Assembly: GCF_052857255.1 (NCBI RefSeq) | Contig: NW_027526484.1 | Location: 2,329,501-2,393,500 of the forward strand | Direction of reading: 5' to 3' | DNA from: Amblyomma americanum | Taxonomy: Eukaryota; Arthropoda; Arachnida; Ixodida; Ixodidae | DNA: 64,000 nucleotides | Shown here: positions 1 to 14,300 of the stretch, piece after piece | Position numbering within the stretch: the stretch's first letter is position 1 | Layout of the letters: each line of letters starts with the position of its first letter | The notes under the pieces: model-generated | Database searches by the model: none | What the model saw: only the letters and a program-made list of their open reading frames with translations | Told to the model about the DNA's origin: nothing | Made by a program: the position numbers and the translations under genes

Positions 1-2140
1 CGCAAACACCGCAAACGTGCAAACATACCAAGATCTTGCTCAGGGTTGACCCATCGAAATAGTACCTTCGCACTCAAAGGGTTGTCCCAATAAATAATAA
101 GCCCTGGGATAAAAGAATGTCAAAAAGGAATTCTTCTTAAGGACGGCTGACCCGTATCGAGAAGCTGGTTGCAGTGAGAACTGCGATACTAGCAAGTTTC
201 TCCTCACAGCTGCATAGTATGGCGGCCAAAGGCGCGCCGCGGCTCGCCAGGTCTGCTTGTGCGCTAGCGCCCCTGCTACGGCGTCGCTGGAATAGACCAC
301 ATCTTTATTTTAGTACGAGACAGTGGGGCTGACAGCAGACGTTTTTAGCATACCGGAGACGTGCTACCGGAGACATATACCGGTTTACCAGACCCCTCTT
401 GCGCACGCGCAGTGGCCCCCCTCATCCCAACAATGTCCCTGCGCATGCGCAAGAGGGGTCCGGTAAACCGGTATACATCTCCGATAGTACGTCTCTGGTA
501 CGCTAAAAACGTCTACTAAAACTATGCCATGAGTAGAACGTTTGCTATCGCGCTAACGAATTGCAAAGCGCTGTCCGCTGTAGCTTCCATATGAAACCAA
601 TTATGCCTAGCGACGACTAGAGAGTAGCGCACTGCCAGAGCGTCGTCGTCCGCCACGCTCGCGGGTTGCACCACTGAGGTAAGCTCGCGGCATCCGGCAC
701 TGCGAATGTTGGGAACTTGTCGTCTGCTCTCATGATGCGGTAAGGAGCGGTCATTTTTCGACGTTAGGGCGATAGAATGCGCAGCCTGAGCACCGTGGTA
801 CGGTGCTGCAGTGCTCTTTTGCGGCCCCGTCGGTCGGTCTCGAAGGATGTGTAAAAGCGCCATATATGACGGCACTATAGACACTGCCTATTTTAATGTG
901 TCGCTCTTAAAAGGTGATTTGGTGTGAAGAATGTACGTTGTTGATACGGGCCAGCTGTTACTAGGACGCCGACGAGCACTTTCCTTCCGAAGAGGCCGCC
1001 ATTCGGTTAGAGACGCAAACCAACGTCGTCAAGCTCAGTTCTCGATAACCGTGGTTAGCGGTGTACTCGCAGTTTGGTCCGCAGTGTGAACAGCAGTAAC
1101 CACGGGTAGCGAAAACCACGGTCATCGTAATCGCAGTTAAGCGTGCTATTTTCAGAAGGGTATAAGAGAGGTTAGGTCATTTGAAACGCCTCTTTAAAAG
1201 TTCCCCTCGGAGGCGACGGCTCAGCGAAGAGAGATACCATGGTCTGCAACGATTTTCTTTTCGCCAAATAATGTAGCATAACCCGCTCGAATGACCATCC
1301 GCTATTCTTGTTTAAAAGACTCTGATAAACTATCACTGGCACAAAATTTCTCTCTCCGTTTTCTGTTGAACTTTCAGCGAACGTCTCTGTTGTCTGCTTT
1401 GATTGTTTTACCGTGTACAGCTGCACCATCCGCGTTCTTTCTTGGCTGGCACTTAAATATGTGCGCTGAAACTGCTGCGTTTGTATCGCCTTTTGTCAAA
1501 GGTAACCAGGCAACGGCGTTTGCTTCTGAGACGTATTGTGGAGCATGCAGTTACGGCACCCCTAAATACCAAACGATCTCCAGAGGTGAAGACAAGGGTT
1601 TTTCGTTCGTAACGTAGATTTGTAACTGAAGTTTGTCATAAGCGCTCATATACACGCATCAGAAAAAAACCGCGTTGCCTAATTGTACTTTCGGCAAAGG
1701 TGTTACATAAAACTGTGGAAATGCACTCTCCGGACTGAAGGGCTAGCCATTTCTGTTAGAGCCTTTTCAATTGATCTCCTCCAGTGTTTCCAGCCTTTCT
1801 GTCTCAAGTTGGGTTTTATGCCTTTATTCCACTTCTAAATATATTTGAGTTTCTTTGACGATGTGTGGAACTCGCCACATCACGTTGGATTGAAATTAGC
1901 TTGAAATCATTAGCTCATTAGCTCTTGCTTTACTCATTAGCTAATGAGAAACCGTCTACCTAATGAGGAAACCCTAATTAGCTTGAAATCAACTTTCTGT
2001 CGGGCGTATTAGATTCGCCTGACTTAATTTTATTCCATTAAGACGGAATTTTTCTCTTTGTTCTCAACTGACTTCATCGTTTGTGGAACATTTGGTAAGA
2101 ATGGAGACAAATGATGGCAGCATATAGGGCTTAGACATAC
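1..2140. other. Intronic or 3' region with no recognised exon
   Basis: The missing C-terminal exon should carry the last membrane helices, with a Pro-Leu-Ser-Arg motif. No frame here shows them. Apart from the fold-back element at 337-514, I see nothing I can name. Confidence 0.5.
337..514. mobile_element. Fold-back MITE with GC-rich palindromes
   Basis: The left arm starts AGACGTTTTTAGC and the right arm ends GCTAAAAACGTCT. The two pair for about 75-80 bases with minor mismatches, including 'accggtttacc' with 'ggtaaaccggt'. Each arm holds a TGCGCAYGCGCA-type palindrome near the loop. A related, more decayed copy lies near 44411-44502. Confidence 0.75.
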
Positions 2141-2330
2141 CTCCTCGTCCAGTGGCGCAGGCGATAGTGACCCAGGACATAAGAATGGACCACAGGATCC
2201 GGTCGAAGAACGCCAGAGATAACTTCCCAAACTCAGTAGTCGGGTCTTTGACTTGGTACCAGGGTACCTTAATGAAGATGCAGAAGAGCCCACAGGCTAT
2301 TGCGAACAACCAGGCCGCGAACTGGCATGC
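2141..2330 (-). CDS. Exon 12: acyltransferase segment ending in ACATGRGG
   Basis: The exon has 63 codons plus one base: CQFAAWLFAIACGLFCIFI, then KVPWYQ, then FFDRILWSILMSWVTIACA and TGRGG. Arg-x-x-Trp followed by a helix and Ala-Cys-x-Thr-Gly-x-Gly-Gly is a strong family signature. The acceptor is TCTGTTTTCAG and the donor GGAG/GTATGT. One base is left over, so at least one further exon must follow. Confidence 0.85.
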
Positions 2331-5300
2331 CTGAAAACAGAGAGTTTTAGATCAAAATGAAATGCAAACGATCATTGTAAAACGTGTGGTCGCAGAAAAT
2401 TTGTGTATAAATGTTTACAGAAGGTGGCACAAGAGACGTAGGAAGTACACAGTTTCAGCGACCGCAAGCAAAGGGGCCGATTCAGCAGGAATGCCCTTTA
2501 AATTTACATAAGGAGTGGTCTCTACTCATTTTAAGGAGAGAATTTCATTGCGGCCACATTTTGAGTATGAAACTGAAGATGTTGTTTGCGTAAAGAAGGA
2601 AAAACCTTAATTCTTCAAGAGAATCTTACCAAACATTTCTGTACAAAATAATTTTTGAACGGAAAGAAGAGTTTATCAGCGCAATTTTTTCATAGATTGT
2701 AAGATTTCACTATAGCAATCAATATATCCGCAGTTCTCCCTTCGGCAGTATTGACTTTTTTTGCTATCGTCAAAAGTGTTAGCCTCTGGCTTTCTATGGC
2801 AGTCTTAACTGCTTGATGCGAGCGATGGAAAAACTATAAAAGAAAGATTTTGTTATATATTGGAAGAGTGGACCATTACCTTGAATATTTCGCTAGCAAT
2901 ACATTACAGTTTTCGAATATTCAAAATTTTGTCCATGAATGTTGGACATGAAACCCATGCTGGAGCTGAAGTCCCTTAGCTGCTCTTCCAGCTACAGAAA
3001 GAATCGGTTTCCTCTGCTTTAAATGAATGTCACACTGAACTCTCTGACGCGCTACCAGAGCAAGCTAACTCACGGACGGTCCCTTGGCCGGAGACTTGGA
3101 AGGCTGTACAGGCAAAGCTGGAGCTCCTTCGTTTCTTGCTCAACACGTTCGTGAGCTGGTGGTCGTGATTAGGCTCCCTACTTACGTGCTTATTGCCAGG
3201 TGTGTCAGAGAAGCCCACCATTAGTCCTTAAAATTTTGCTTTTTGCTTTAAAGAGCAGCTGTGTGTGTCATAGTGAGGCCTGCATGTATGTGAAAGGACT
3301 CCGAGTTAGCATTATAGATTACGGTTATATGCGGTACCATACTGAAAACCACCAACCAACTTGCTGAATGTTAATGAGGAGGCGGGCTTCAACTAAAAAA
3401 CAGAATGTTGAGGAGTGGGCCAAATGAGGCGAACAATTCGCTCGGGAATCTTGGATGCCGACAAAGCAACTTTTCCCCGAAAATAAACAATGGGCGAGCT
3501 TTCACCTTTGAAATCTTTTTCTCCTTAAATATTCCGACGAAGAAATATGTCATACAGCCGACGAAGTAGCACACGGCGTGGTAGAATGGGTAGAAGTAGT
3601 AGTGGAAACCAGTCCTGAGGAATGTCCTGCGGAAAAGAAAAACGAAACATAAAGAAGTATTGGTGTCTCTCTTAACTGTTCATTAAATGGGCGGATCTGT
3701 ATCCCCTTCAGTCCCTGTTAATAAACAATGTTAGTAATTTTTCAAGTTTTCAGATTCTACAATATGCATGCATAGACGGCATACATGCTCCTTGATGGGT
3801 TATATTAAATTTCTGCCGAGTCCTGGTACCTCCATATTTCAACCCTACACAGTGGAAGTCAGTATATAGCATGTGTATTATGGCAGGTACGGAGCTGTCA
3901 TGTATAGAATTTTCGATAAGGCCGCTATGGACGAGGGTGGCTATGATGAGCACTCAGCAGACTAGGCAACAAGGAGCATATATAATGCCAAAATATATAC
4001 CACCAAAATGCCACCATAAACATAAAAGTAGAAGGTTGGACGGCCGCCGCCATAGTTCAATTCCTAGAGCACCGTAAGAGACATACGGCGGTCGTCGGTA
4101 CGTATCGCATTGGCGGCATATTTTTTTCCTCGGCTTACTAATCATTTTACTCCGCAGCATAAAATGAATACACTACTAATTTGTCATTGACCAAAACGAG
4201 AAATTAAAGAACACAATTCTTTCACGCTTTCTTCAATTTCAGTGACTTATGGCTTCCTTCATATCCTAACGAGTCCCTCATTCCCCTAGCCTTCTCGACT
4301 GAATAGGGTCAGTAAGGCCTTGGTTCTGCCAGTATTGATGCCCTAGATAGCATATGATGGTTCTCGCGCGGATACCGCCTTCGCCGTTTGATCACCTTCA
4401 ATGTGGCACTTGCGTTAGTTCAATACGTGCTGTTTCCACCGCTCTGAATCAGGGTGGCCCTGGTTAAATCCCTCATTATTAAGTTATACGCAACAGAAAT
4501 ATCGCATTCCCAGCCTCCTACGTTTTCTGTGCTTCGTCATCAGCGCCGACATCAAATGATGCCGACCGTCACGCCTAGGCAGTCTTGAAACCCCTCAAAA
4601 ATCTAAAAGCAGCGCCCTCTCTTCTCAGCGCCCCCTGCTCAACAGTCACCCTCTCCCCTTGAAACCGCGGCTCCCCCTACACGGTTCTGAACAAAAAAAG
4701 CACTTTTTAGAGCACGGCTACCGTTACACGGCTGCCGTTGAGCCCACAACCTGTGTTTGGCTTCAGCTAAGCTATTACAGCCTTCGCTATAAAAACAGTT
4801 TTCCTGTGACTGTTCGCTACCTTGGTTAGCATTTCTTATGCAAAGGCTGCTTATCAGCCGATTTCTACTAGATTACTCGATACACTGTCGCTCTGTACGC
4901 AGTGCTACGCGTATGCTATAGTGCGATAGCATTGGGATATTAATTTGGTTTTGGGTGCATAATGAACTTGTTTATACTTTCCACGCAAGAGAGCTTCAAA
5001 ACAGAAGAAATTTTCGCCCACGACTTCTGAAAATGTTAAGATAACAGAAAGGTATTAGCCTGAAGTGAAAGTACGCCAAGTGGCAGTGCGAATTTCTTTA
5101 ACTACAAGTGTCTCTGTTTATGTAGCGCAGCATAGATTCTAGCATTTCGTTCGGGCTAAACCGTCATTTTTTGCCTGTTTCATTCGTACTAGATTTCACT
5201 AATCGGCGGTTATTATTGTTACCGTGTGTCCATCTTGCATGCATGCGGAATCTCCGCGACTATTTCGTTATTTTCCAGACAGAATTCGCTATTGTACACT

Positions 5301-8300
5301 TTCATCTAGAAACCCTCAGTGAAATTAGTAGTCGCCACCGCCGTCCTGTGTTCATTTACTAGTGCGAAACAATTACTTCAGCGGTACCAATCCCGAGCAA
5401 GAATCTTGTCTGGTGTTGTCCCGTGCTCCGAGTGACGTTGCGAAAGCTGCAGCCAATGGGTAGAAGCTCGGGTGAGTTCGGAGGAGCGTCGCGCCAGCTG
5501 TCGCCCATGGGAGACAGGTGGCAGTTAAATTATTGATTGGTCGCGAGAGGTTGCTCGGGAAGAGAAACGTCGGTCGTACAATCCCTACCGGTGGCTGTCA
5601 GAGAAACAGCCACCTGCCAGAGCAGTGGCTCATCGCTTAACCGCTGCGCCACTGAGATGGTAGTGGTACGAGGACTCACCGCGATCTATGAATGTTAAGT
5701 AAAGAATAACCTGTTTAGCATATATGGATATTAACCCAATAAAGCTATCGCGTCACACCCTTAAGGCGGAGCTTAAGTGTCTTCTCTAATTCAATAATGA
5801 ACACCTGCTTTCGCAGGTCTACTCGGTTTAACTACGCTAAACCCTCATCACGTTAAACCCGTACCACTTTTTTTTCTGTTTCCTGAAATGAAGAAATGCG
5901 CGCATGATCGCTCGTCTTGAATAAACGCGAGCATGTACCCTGAAAGTGGAAGTAAACGCCAGGGATTATTAAAATTTTTGATGCTTGTGCTTGCCGTCGG
6001 CTGGATATTGTTGCATGTGTATGGTAGAAGGCAACGAATTGACTGCTTTTGTTCCGAGCAGGTCATGTTAGGTAATGAAATTCCCAACATTTTTTTTTAC
6101 TCACGTTATTGACTCGGTCAATGGAACGATAAATGGTGTCATCTCGTTGCCGGCCACTTGCCATGTTGCCACGGAACAGCCTACGAAGGACAACAGCACG
6201 AAGGCAGCCGCGGCTATCCTTGGACGACTGCAGCGGGGAAAAGAAAAATGAAACAAGATATTTCTCAGCAGCCCGACCTGTGCATCACTCAGGCTGGTAA
6301 ACTTGGCACTAATATAAAAGAAATTGTGGGTGACTACTGTGCTCTTTACTTGCCAGTGATTTTTATATTGCATTAAAGGTGGGCTGTCCTGCCCTGTGAA
6401 ACTTGAAGTATCTGCATGTAAGGATCACTATAATAAATTTTTATGCCTATTCTGCTGCTTCTTTCTTCATTTGTTCAGTATGCTTAGTGTTTTACGTGGC
6501 GCGCTTTAAAAAAATGACGCAGCTGCTGTTCATGTTAATAAGAAGACAACGCAATTCATTAAGAAAGAGCGGTGAAAAGAGCAAGTTGCCACCGAGACTA
6601 CGTTTGCCAATGCAGATGGCAGTAAGGCTCCTTCAGAGCCTCTTTAAGCAACCTTGTAGGCTTCTATCGGCTTCCTGTTAACTACGTGATCAATGGTAAA
6701 ACAAACTTGTTTCTTTTCTTTGAATACAAGTAAAGAAGACGCGAGTCAACTGCTTAGATGAGCAGTTTTGGGGCCTGTTGCCCGCATAATTAACAGCATT
6801 TGGTAGTATTTGGCGAGTTATTGAAAACAAAGCTCATATAACTAGAAAAACAGAAAGGTGTGATAGCACTTGAGCTCAAAAAGTACAACATTCGTTCTCC
6901 CGGAGAAAAGTATCAAATTAAAGACGGAGACATAAATCGCACGCAAAACTGCTAGTCTGAAGGACTCTAAGGAGGAGGTGAGTAGTATGAAAAACAAAAA
7001 GAGAACCGTTCGTTGCCGCTATACTAGTTGAAATGCTCAGACGGTAACTCTGATCAAATCACGTACTAATAATTAACCGGCTGTTTACTAATCTACATTC
7101 ACGATATTTAAAAAGTAATGGTCCAACAATGTCAGCGTGCCTGCAAGAACATAAACACACAATAGAAAAATGGACGTTATTTCAGAGAAATCACTGGCGC
7201 AGTGATTAAAAAAAGCATCAAATCAAATGTTTTATGTGCAGATAAAGCCAAAGCCATTTCTGCGAATCCGAAAGATCTTTTGGCAGGTTACAAGTAGTCG
7301 GAGCCAAAAATAGCTGCAGAGTGTTTGAAGAGTTTCGCACGCTTCATTGTTCCAAAGAAACTATCAGCGGAAGCAGCACGCTGTCGTCTCAAGGCGACAC
7401 CATAGGACCTGATTTGGACCACCACCGCGTGTTTCCTGTTTTTCTCTTTGATATTGAGACCAAAGTGAAAGCAGCCCCCCCCCCCTTCCTTGCAATCACC
7501 ATTCTCTCTCGTCACTTCAAAGAGAAACAGGAAAACGGCACGCTTTCAGTCACTTCATTCGCAACGTTAACAAGTAGATTTTTTGCTAATACTGCACCAC
7601 GGGCTACGCGTCTTCTGTAATGACTGAATTGGGGTATGACTGAAAATAAGCATATAGAAGCTTGTCTTACCTCTTCAGCAGCAACAGAATCGGCAAACTG
7701 ACAAGGAAGAACTGGAAATCCAGAGACAGGTACCACAAGTGTCCAAAAATTGGCTGTAATCAAAGCATAACGGGGATATGCTGACATCCACTGTGTTCTG
7801 GCATTTTCGGGGCGCTTAACTGATTGCTGTTTGGAGAGACGGTCTTACTTTCAACATATATTGAATATATCAGATGCCTAGCATTTCTAACGCGGAGTGC
7901 CAAGCAGCAAAGATTGAGGCGCGCTTTTGTAAATCTAAGACGCAACCTTGAAAACCTGTCATACTAATTCAGTGCAAGCTTATTGAGAATGCCACGTGCT
8001 GCTTATTCTGGTATTGCCTGTTATTTTGCGGTGCGTGAATGTAATCCAGGAGTGAGAGGTCAAACTTCATAGCGTAGAACGTCACCGGCACTGTATTGAT
8101 GCTTTTCTGCACTCTACAACAAATCAGTGAAGCCACCGACGCACTCACAGAGGTATTGAGACTGGCTCGAGGAGCTGTGAGGTAAAACATAGGACAAAGC
8201 TCAAACTTTGACCTATCTAGCGAATTTATGGAGTTATCTTCCATGCATGCAGCGCTTTCTGATTTCTGCAGCGGCCGGTATAGATTATACGTCCCCGTAC

Positions 8301-11300
8301 ATAGAGGCAAACGTACAGTATCTACAGTGACTTCGAAGTCATAGTTTTGGACTTGAAGAAGCAGATACAGCCACTGCCTCTGAAATTCGTCATTGAGCTT
8401 GCGGAAGTACGCCTTAGCGTCTGGTCCGGAGGTGATAAGAGGCAGCAAAAACAGGCACATGAGGCAGAAGAACACCGGAACCATGGTTCTGAAAAAAAAA
8501 TAAATGCACAGTGTAATCAATCGCTGAAGCAGATTCGCGGTTCAAGGTGCTTAAAATCAGAAGTTACAGTCGGCTAATTAAGGCTCGAAGTGTGAAGGGA
8601 AAATGAACGCTGCTGTCTCAGTGTCCAGTTTCCGCTTTGTGCTATGTGCCTAACAGGTCTGCCTTGTCAGTTCGGGCCCTGAAACTCATTTTGCTAAACC
8701 ACATCAACGGCGGAAATATTTTTTAATTGATTAAATCTTCGTATCAATACTACTGGTTGTTTGATAGAAAATAAAACAAAGATCAGTAATCGCGGTCACA
8801 CTAATCGCCTGAGTGCACGATGGGAATCTCAAATATCCCACTACCGAAAAAGCGTCTTGGAGAGCTAAAGGCGCAGCGGCGCATATTACATGCAAGGGAA
8901 GAACTATGAAGTGGATGAGGAGCAGATGAGCAGGGACACATGGGTGGTAACGGTAGAAAAATTGCGATGGGATTCTCCAAGACTCGTTGCAGGCAATGCG
9001 TTTAGACGAAAGAATAGCCAGTCCTTAATGCTGACTTTATGAAATGCTGCGTCGAGACGGGGACCCTCTGGAGAGCGCACATGCCTGTCAAACTTCTACA
9101 ACCGCTGTTGGAGCCACCTATAGCTGCTCAGCAAGGGGCAGGTCCATCTGGCGCCCTCGCAGGCACTGGAGATAGACGTGAAACACAGCAAGGAAGAGCC
9201 ACGCGATGTAGGGTACGGCTGTACCACTGCCTCAATTTTACCGAGAATCAGGGTCCGTATTCCGAGTATGGGTCATAATAAAAGCGTCATAATCTGCCGC
9301 AGTGGCTACACCTCATTTTTCAAAACGCCGGAAGCGGATGTGGTGGTCCGGATGCAGCAAAAAGGGTTGAAGAAATCGGACGGTGAAGTCAGACACATAG
9401 CGTACGCTCCTCTACAGCAGATGCTCAAGGACAGCCAACATGGCGGCACACTCTGAAGCCGAGCGTCTCGCTTCGAAGTGAACTCGTCGGTATTACTGTG
9501 TTTTTCGGCGCGTGAACAGGCTATAAACAGGTTACGGGACTCTCGCTTCGTCTTATCTTGCCTATAGCAAATTGGATGGACGATAAATTTGGCCTGCTTT
9601 TTATTTGGTTGGATAATTCTGTAGCTCCTAGGCCTACCGAGCAGCGGTTTGTTGCAGAAATTGTTCTCTTCATTCAAACCGAATGGTGCCACTATCACCG
9701 GAGTTATCGCGTCTGCGTAGGTTATATGATGTAACATAAAGCATAATGACCCTCGAAATAGTTGCGTTTACTTCGCGCAAACGTGCATTACCCATTCTAG
9801 AACTCTGTATTAGCTGTTTAAGCATCTTGCATCATGATCGTGTGTAATGCCTGCCAGCGTGAAACCGCTCATGTGCACGGATGGTCACTCGACAGTGACG
9901 CGCTGCTACACCGACGCGTTTGACATGCCAGAGGTGGTTTTTCGGCGTCCCTTACTGTTCTCGGTAGCCGCGGTGGTGTGGCTCTGTATTTTTCTCAGGA
10001 GTTAGGATGCAAGTTGGTTTTCATGCGCCAGTGTAGGCATGCCGGCGCCTTGCATCATGGCGAACTTATGAAAATTTGGTCTGCGAAGTCTCCCAGCGCA
10101 TTTATGAAGAGAAATACAGCAAATTCTTTTTTTAGCTGACCCCTTTTATTTGTTGACGGCAGAAAATTAAAAACCTATATGCGGCATTTCGCGGCTCTTG
10201 CAGTACATGCATAAAAGGAATGAAAAACGGAAATTACCCTCTGCACAACTGTCCGATAACAGCGACCACTTACGTTCAGCTATGTTGCAGACGGCAATTC
10301 GTCACGGCATCTTGGTTCAGCACAACACGGAGCGCGCATTGCGCAGTGAGTGAGTGCATGCTACAAATTTTCTTCTCCGTTCCCTTTTACCCTCAAGGTA
10401 AATCTAAAACGCCATGTTATGCGAGCAAGATAGCTGTCTTTTATTTACCGTAGGCTATCGACGGCTGTAGCGGCTGCCTTCTGTTACTGAAAAGGTATGC
10501 GTATTGCGTACAATATTTTCTTCTTTAAGCACACCTCCGACTTTTACGGTGCAGAAAAGAGTATCTGAACTATTGTTTCTGTTCGCCGAAGTCTACTGGG
10601 CAAATAAAGCTGCTTTCATATTACCCCTTTACGGTGGAATCCGATGGGCAGCTAAACTTGTGGCTGAATGTTTCTGCTCTCGCATTGGTCTCGTTCCATA
10701 TGTCGGCAAAGAGCAAAAGCGCCGCTGGACGTTTCCCTGTGGCAACCGCAACGCAGTGATATCCTGCCGCCACTCACAGTCGCAACTGAACCGATATCCG
10801 CTTCCGGCGTTTTGACCAATCAGGTGCGGCCGCTGTGGCAGATTATGACCCTTTTTATTATTACACAAACTCCGAATGCGGCCCCAGGTTATGAACTTAT
10901 CTGTTGGAGAGGTGGCGGGTAAGGGAGTGGCCAAGTAGACATTCGTATTGTGTGGTCTGTGGAGTTTAACCACTCAAAGATGCATATGGACTATGTTTCG
11001 GGTACATTTGGACTCCTTTTGGGTACAACGTTCTATATATTAAGAGCGCAAGGCTTTAAAGGGGCGCTGATGACAACTCGAGGCAATTTTTGTTCTATGA
11101 AAAAATAGATGCTATGGGTCTTTCTGGCGATGTAGATGCTTGTCCGTCAGTCAAAGAAAGACGCATTAATCGCTAAGAAAAGTGGTAAAAAATTTATCCG
11201 CCACTTGATTTAAACTTGAGATTCCAAGACCGGGAAAAGACATCGTCTGCGCTGATCGGAACCAAATATTGCTTTCATTCAACCATAGGGATTTGCGTGC

Positions 11301-14300
11301 AAAAAAAAAAGAAAAACTCTCTTTACGTAGCGCAATCTGCTTCCAAAAAGAGACAGTGGTGGTGGTACCTGTATTTATTTCTTTTTGTCTTTGCTAGCTT
11401 ATAAAAGCTTTGTTTTCAATTAATGCAGCGCATTTGTCATTGAAAAGCTGGAATCTATCGATACAAGCCAACTCCAGATTAGTCTTCATTTTCCCTTTAT
11501 CAAAAACGAGGGCCACTGGGCGACGCGAATGGCTTCCAGCAAGCGCGCGAAGCTCCGGTGCATCCGCTTCTGTGCGCGGCCCTTTCCTGTGAAGGGCAGG
11601 GAGTCGTTGCCATCCGGGCTGAGCCCCGTAAACGTCGGAGCGCCTTCAACAAAGGCGCGCGTAGTGGCGCCGGTGGCCTCCAGCGCAGGAGGAAATGTCA
11701 GATGGTCTTCGGGCACCACACGCGCCATTATCTCGAATCTCAGTAGTTCATTTTCCTTAAGTGAAGGATGCGGTCAGCGCAAAGATATCGAAGAAACCGT
11801 GTTTAAAGGGTCACTAAGGGCAAAGAGGGCTTGTTTAGCATAAAAACAAAGAATCAGAGATTTTTTTTCTGGAAAGAAGAATTGGATGGAGCTGTCATCA
11901 GTGCCCTTTTATAGCATGCGCGTCGTGCTTCGCACACTGTCTATGCACTCTATACTCTTAAAAAGTAATCAGTTAGAGAGTGCCGCTTTTTACCAACTAC
12001 GCGTTACTACTTTTTTATCAACTCTGACTGCTTTCTACTACCTGGTTGCTAAATCTGTTGTGCCGTCTTAAAAGTAGAGTTAGTAAAAGTCGGCACTTAC
12101 GTTTTACTAACTTCGATTGCTTGTTACTGCTGTAACGGTTAGCAACCATTCTTAAACAGAAGGTTGTATTATATAAATGGCACATATAGTAGTGCGAATG
12201 GCATGTTTTTTCAATAGAATATTTTTTCTGCGTCATACGTTTGTGCACATTTGCCATTTCTGCAATAGCAGGTTGCAAAGTTAAGGATGTTATCTTAGCT
12301 GACAGAGGTAAGAGGCTAGAGAGGGCCAGACGTACGAGGAATCCATGGCGAGCAAAGAATTAACCTGCGCATGCGCAGTGAACGTGCCTAGTTTGTGTCA
12401 CCTTTGTGATTTTAGGCTTTCCGCGCATCGCATGAGTATGCTCGTTTGATTATATTGCTTCGAAAACGTAGTAGGCTCTGATGCCACCGTGTCAATGTCA
12501 AAGTACAGTCGTCAGCACGCTTAACACGAATGAGAGAAAGCGTGTCCTAGAGCGGCTTGGACTAACGCCAGCACCGCGATGTGTTGCGCGCTCTTGCCGA
12601 GATAACATCTTGGTATTTTTGCGGTGGCTGACGATAGCTGGAGCGCAGCTGGATTTGACTACTCACCTTGTTATTTCGCTTGTATCTAGCCGGCAGGGTG
12701 AGTCGCTCACTTGACTGTTTCGCGACTTTTCTCTACTGGCCGCGGCTCACGCGGGCGCAGAACACACGTTGCGGTTTGCTCATCTCCAAAAAGCGCTAAA
12801 GTGGCGTGTCTTCACACCGCTCGAGCGCTTTTCCAGGTCGGCCTTAAAGCCTGTGATCTAAAGAAATGAACATTCGGAAGAGCAGAGCAAACGTGGGTTT
12901 TTGGCGGTTGTAAAGATTGGACAATAAATTTTCAAATACGGTGGCCTCCTTGCGCTGGTCCTTCATTTCTCACATTCTAGGACAGCGTGTGTCGCTGTGC
13001 TCTCGCAGGCTAGTGTCTGGCTTCCTGTTTCGCCCACGCTGCACTGGAGATCCAGCGCAGGTGCGCAAGAGCTGCTCGTGTCATGAGCAAGAGACGTCGA
13101 TGCAATTCAAAGTAAAATTTTAATGTCTGATTATTAGCGAGAGGCGCTATATAAGCATCCGTTGGGATAAAAATCTGACTCTTTTGGAAAACTTCGTTTG
13201 GTTTTATAATATTTAATGCCCAAAGCGACTCAGGCTATGGATGCCGCACGAAAGCCACTCAGGTTGTGGACACCGCAGTGGAAGGGCAGCGGATAATTTC
13301 TCACATCTGTAGTTCTTTGACGTGCACTGGCGTCGCACAGAACACGTCCGTACAGCATTTCGCATCCACCAAAATACGACCGCCGCGGCCGGGATTGAAC
13401 CCGGGTCTCCTGAGCCAGCAGCTGAGGACAACAGATATTGGATGCCGTGGTGGCATTATTATGCAAACTAGGAAGCCTCTGGCCAGAGATGCAACGAGTC
13501 CAATGGTATAAGCCGTTGGAGGATACCGATTGCCTTATAATTGATTGCTCTTTGGAATATTCTGCGAACTAAGTGAACTGTTGCCACGTGCTCATATCCG
13601 GGCACTCTTGATGCGGTCTTTACCAAGTTACTCTGAAATGGCATGCATGGCACTTGATTTTCCGCGAAGATTGGCATCAAGAAGAAATAATACTGTAAAA
13701 TGGCGTTGCTCGTGTAAGAATATCATCAAGGGCACAGACCACTTGTTACGGTTCGGGGAATTTTATGCCTAGAAGTCTAGAAATTTATAATACGACAGCA
13801 TGAAGCGATATGGCAGCTCGAAGTGGATAGTTTTCAGGCAGCTAGCCGGTTGAGACAGCATGAACGCGCTAACGCCGATATAGGCGCGGCAACACCCAAT
13901 GAAATTTACGATAGTTTGGGATGACGCTAGACCAGTGTTATATAAAGTCATGCATCTAACAAGTGTGTGCTAAAGATTCCGCGCAGAGTGCCGAAGGAAG
14001 GGCGCCTCGCTATAGTTTACATGGCCCGTACAATGTCGCAGCGAGAAATAACTGCTACAGTTGGGCGGCCAGTTTCCACGGTTAATCCGAATTGTCCGGG
14101 CATTCAGAGACGAAGAACGGATAGAGGATGCTGCACGCACAATTCTGGAGCGGGCAATAACCCCTGAAGAAGATATTCTCTTTGTAGCCTCTTCAGTGGA
14201 CAACCCCTTCCTGACAGCGCGTAAATACGCGATGAGTTTGGGCTACAAGCTAGCACGGACACCATGCGCAGAAGACTACGTAAAGCGGCCATCCAAAACC

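Noticed and set aside
9130..9230. Minus-strand hydrophobic reading PYIAWLFLAVFHVYLQCLRG as a possible membrane exon
   Set aside because: It has no polypyrimidine tract or matching splice phase, is followed by an in-frame stop, and lies next to one arm of an inverted repeat.
12917..13123. Identical 68-residue ORFs at 12917-13123 (+) and 14995-15201 (-)
   Set aside because: They are mirror images inside the long inverted repeats of the Tc1-type element, not conserved genes.
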